A stretch of DNA of 22,007 nucleotides from NCBI GenBank assembly GCA_035711465.1, contig DASTCC010000445.1:1-22007 (forward strand), read 5' to 3'. The position numbers and the translations under genes are program-made. Positions within the stretch are counted from its first letter, which is position 1; the number at the start of each line of letters is the position of its first letter. The DNA comes from DASTCC01 sp035711465. Its GTDB lineage: Bacteria > Acidobacteriota > Vicinamibacteria > Vicinamibacterales > SCN-69-37. Below, piece by piece: positions 21,556 through 22,007 of the stretch. The notes beneath the pieces were generated by a model that was given only the letters and a program-made list of their open reading frames with translations, searched no databases and was not told the origin of the DNA.

Positions 21556-22007
21556 GTACTGTTCGAGGCTTTACGAGCGATCCGCCCGACGATCCGGCGA
21601 CAGGTCGCGAGCAGGGCGTCGTCGAGGCAACGATTCTTGCGGCCGATGCAGACCAGGGCGCCGAGCTTGACGCCCTCGTGAATGAGCGGCGCCGCGTACA
21701 CTTCAGCCTCGCTCGCCCACATCGGCTCCTCTGCCCGCGCGGCGCGTTCGCCGAGCGTCCTCAGCTTGCCGGCGTCGGCGTCGACGCCATTGGTCTCCGC
21801 GAGCCGGATGCCGCCGTCATCGTCGTTCAGCCAGACGGCCGCGGCGCGCCAGCCGAGGTCGCAGGTCAGCGTCCCGAGCACTTTCGGCAGCGCGAGCGCG
21901 ACGGTCGGCGCTGCGGCGAGCGCATCCGCGCAGGTGAGCTCGCCTTCGAGCCGGCGCAGGATGCGTTTGCGATCCGAGATGTCGAGCACGAAGGCCACGC
22001 CTTCGCG
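21552..22007 (-). CDS. PAS/GAF sensory protein, C-terminal fragment (5' truncated)
   Basis: The reverse-strand frame is open to the window edge, so only the last 151 residues are seen. The first codons read 'REGVAFVLDISDRKR', the typical end of a PAS domain. There follows a GAF-like domain: 'LPKVLGTLTCDLGWRAAAVW', 'IRLAETNGVDADAGKL' and 'YAAPLIHEGVKLGALVCIG'. The protein ends with 'RIVGRIARKASNST', with no kinase or output domain after the GAF. Known: PAS and GAF modules sense small molecules, light or redox state in signalling proteins. The output domain, if any, must be upstream of the visible part. The GTG at 21998 is an internal codon, not the start. Confidence 0.75.
   Translation of the reverse strand, partial: REGVAFVLDISDRKRILRRLEGELTCADALAAAPTVALALPKVLGTLTCDLGWRAAAVWLNDDDGGIRLAETNGVDADAGKLRTLGERAARAEEPMWASEAEVYAAPLIHEGVKLGALVCIGRKNRCLDDALLATCRRIVGRIARKASNST

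Overview
The window is GC-rich, densely coding DNA from a Gram-negative (diderm, LPS-bearing) bacterium that makes menaquinone by the futalosine route. Gene content and order (bamA–skp–fabZ/lpxA–lpxI–oxidoreductase, then mqn/ubi genes, then yceD–rpmF–plsX) together with the sequence style point to an acidobacterium, probably of the Vicinamibacteria. That placement is inference; no rRNA gene is present to confirm it.

Layout. (1) 1–2893, outer-membrane biogenesis: the 3' part of bamA, a small unrecognised lipoprotein, and a Skp/OmpH-type periplasmic chaperone with a proline-rich spacer. (2) 2989–6098, lipid A: a single-chain FabZ–LpxA fusion, LpxI, and a Gfo/Idh/MocA oxidoreductase. (3) 6116–14918, quinone synthesis: UbiD, an MqnE-like protein that has lost the radical-SAM cysteines, MqnA, a DinB-family protein, a cupin, MqnC, an amidohydrolase (probable aminodeoxyfutalosine deaminase), UbiA, UbiX and UbiE/MenG. 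Between 4342 and 14918 eight junctions are 4-nt ATGA/GTGA stop-start overlaps, so lipid A and quinone genes look like one translationally coupled operon. (4) 14952–19519: a TonB/TolA-like protein, MiaA, phosphopentomutase and a dGTPase-like HD hydrolase. (5) 19794–21555: YceD, ribosomal protein L32 and PlsX. (6) At the right edge a reverse-strand PAS/GAF protein converges on plsX.

How the genes work together. MqnA makes the first committed futalosine-pathway intermediate. The amidohydrolase probably deaminates aminodeoxyfutalosine, and MqnC cyclises the later intermediate. UbiA, UbiD (with the prenylated-FMN maker UbiX) and UbiE then prenylate, decarboxylate and methylate to menaquinone. A catalytic MqnE, MqnB and MqnD are not in the window. 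Where MqnE might be expected, next to mqnA, there is instead an intact, coupled MqnE homologue without CX3CX2C and without the GGGAEI motif. This is the most interesting item here.

Several intergenic gaps hold a peculiar kind of element: degenerate short tandem words on one side, a short loop, and their reverse complement on the other. The clearest are a GGTGCTG heptad array at 4244–4331, a GGTTCCGG-type array with roughly 57-bp imperfect arms at 19527–19718, and a 185-bp tandem repeat at 16741–17287 that has duplicated the 3' end of miaA.
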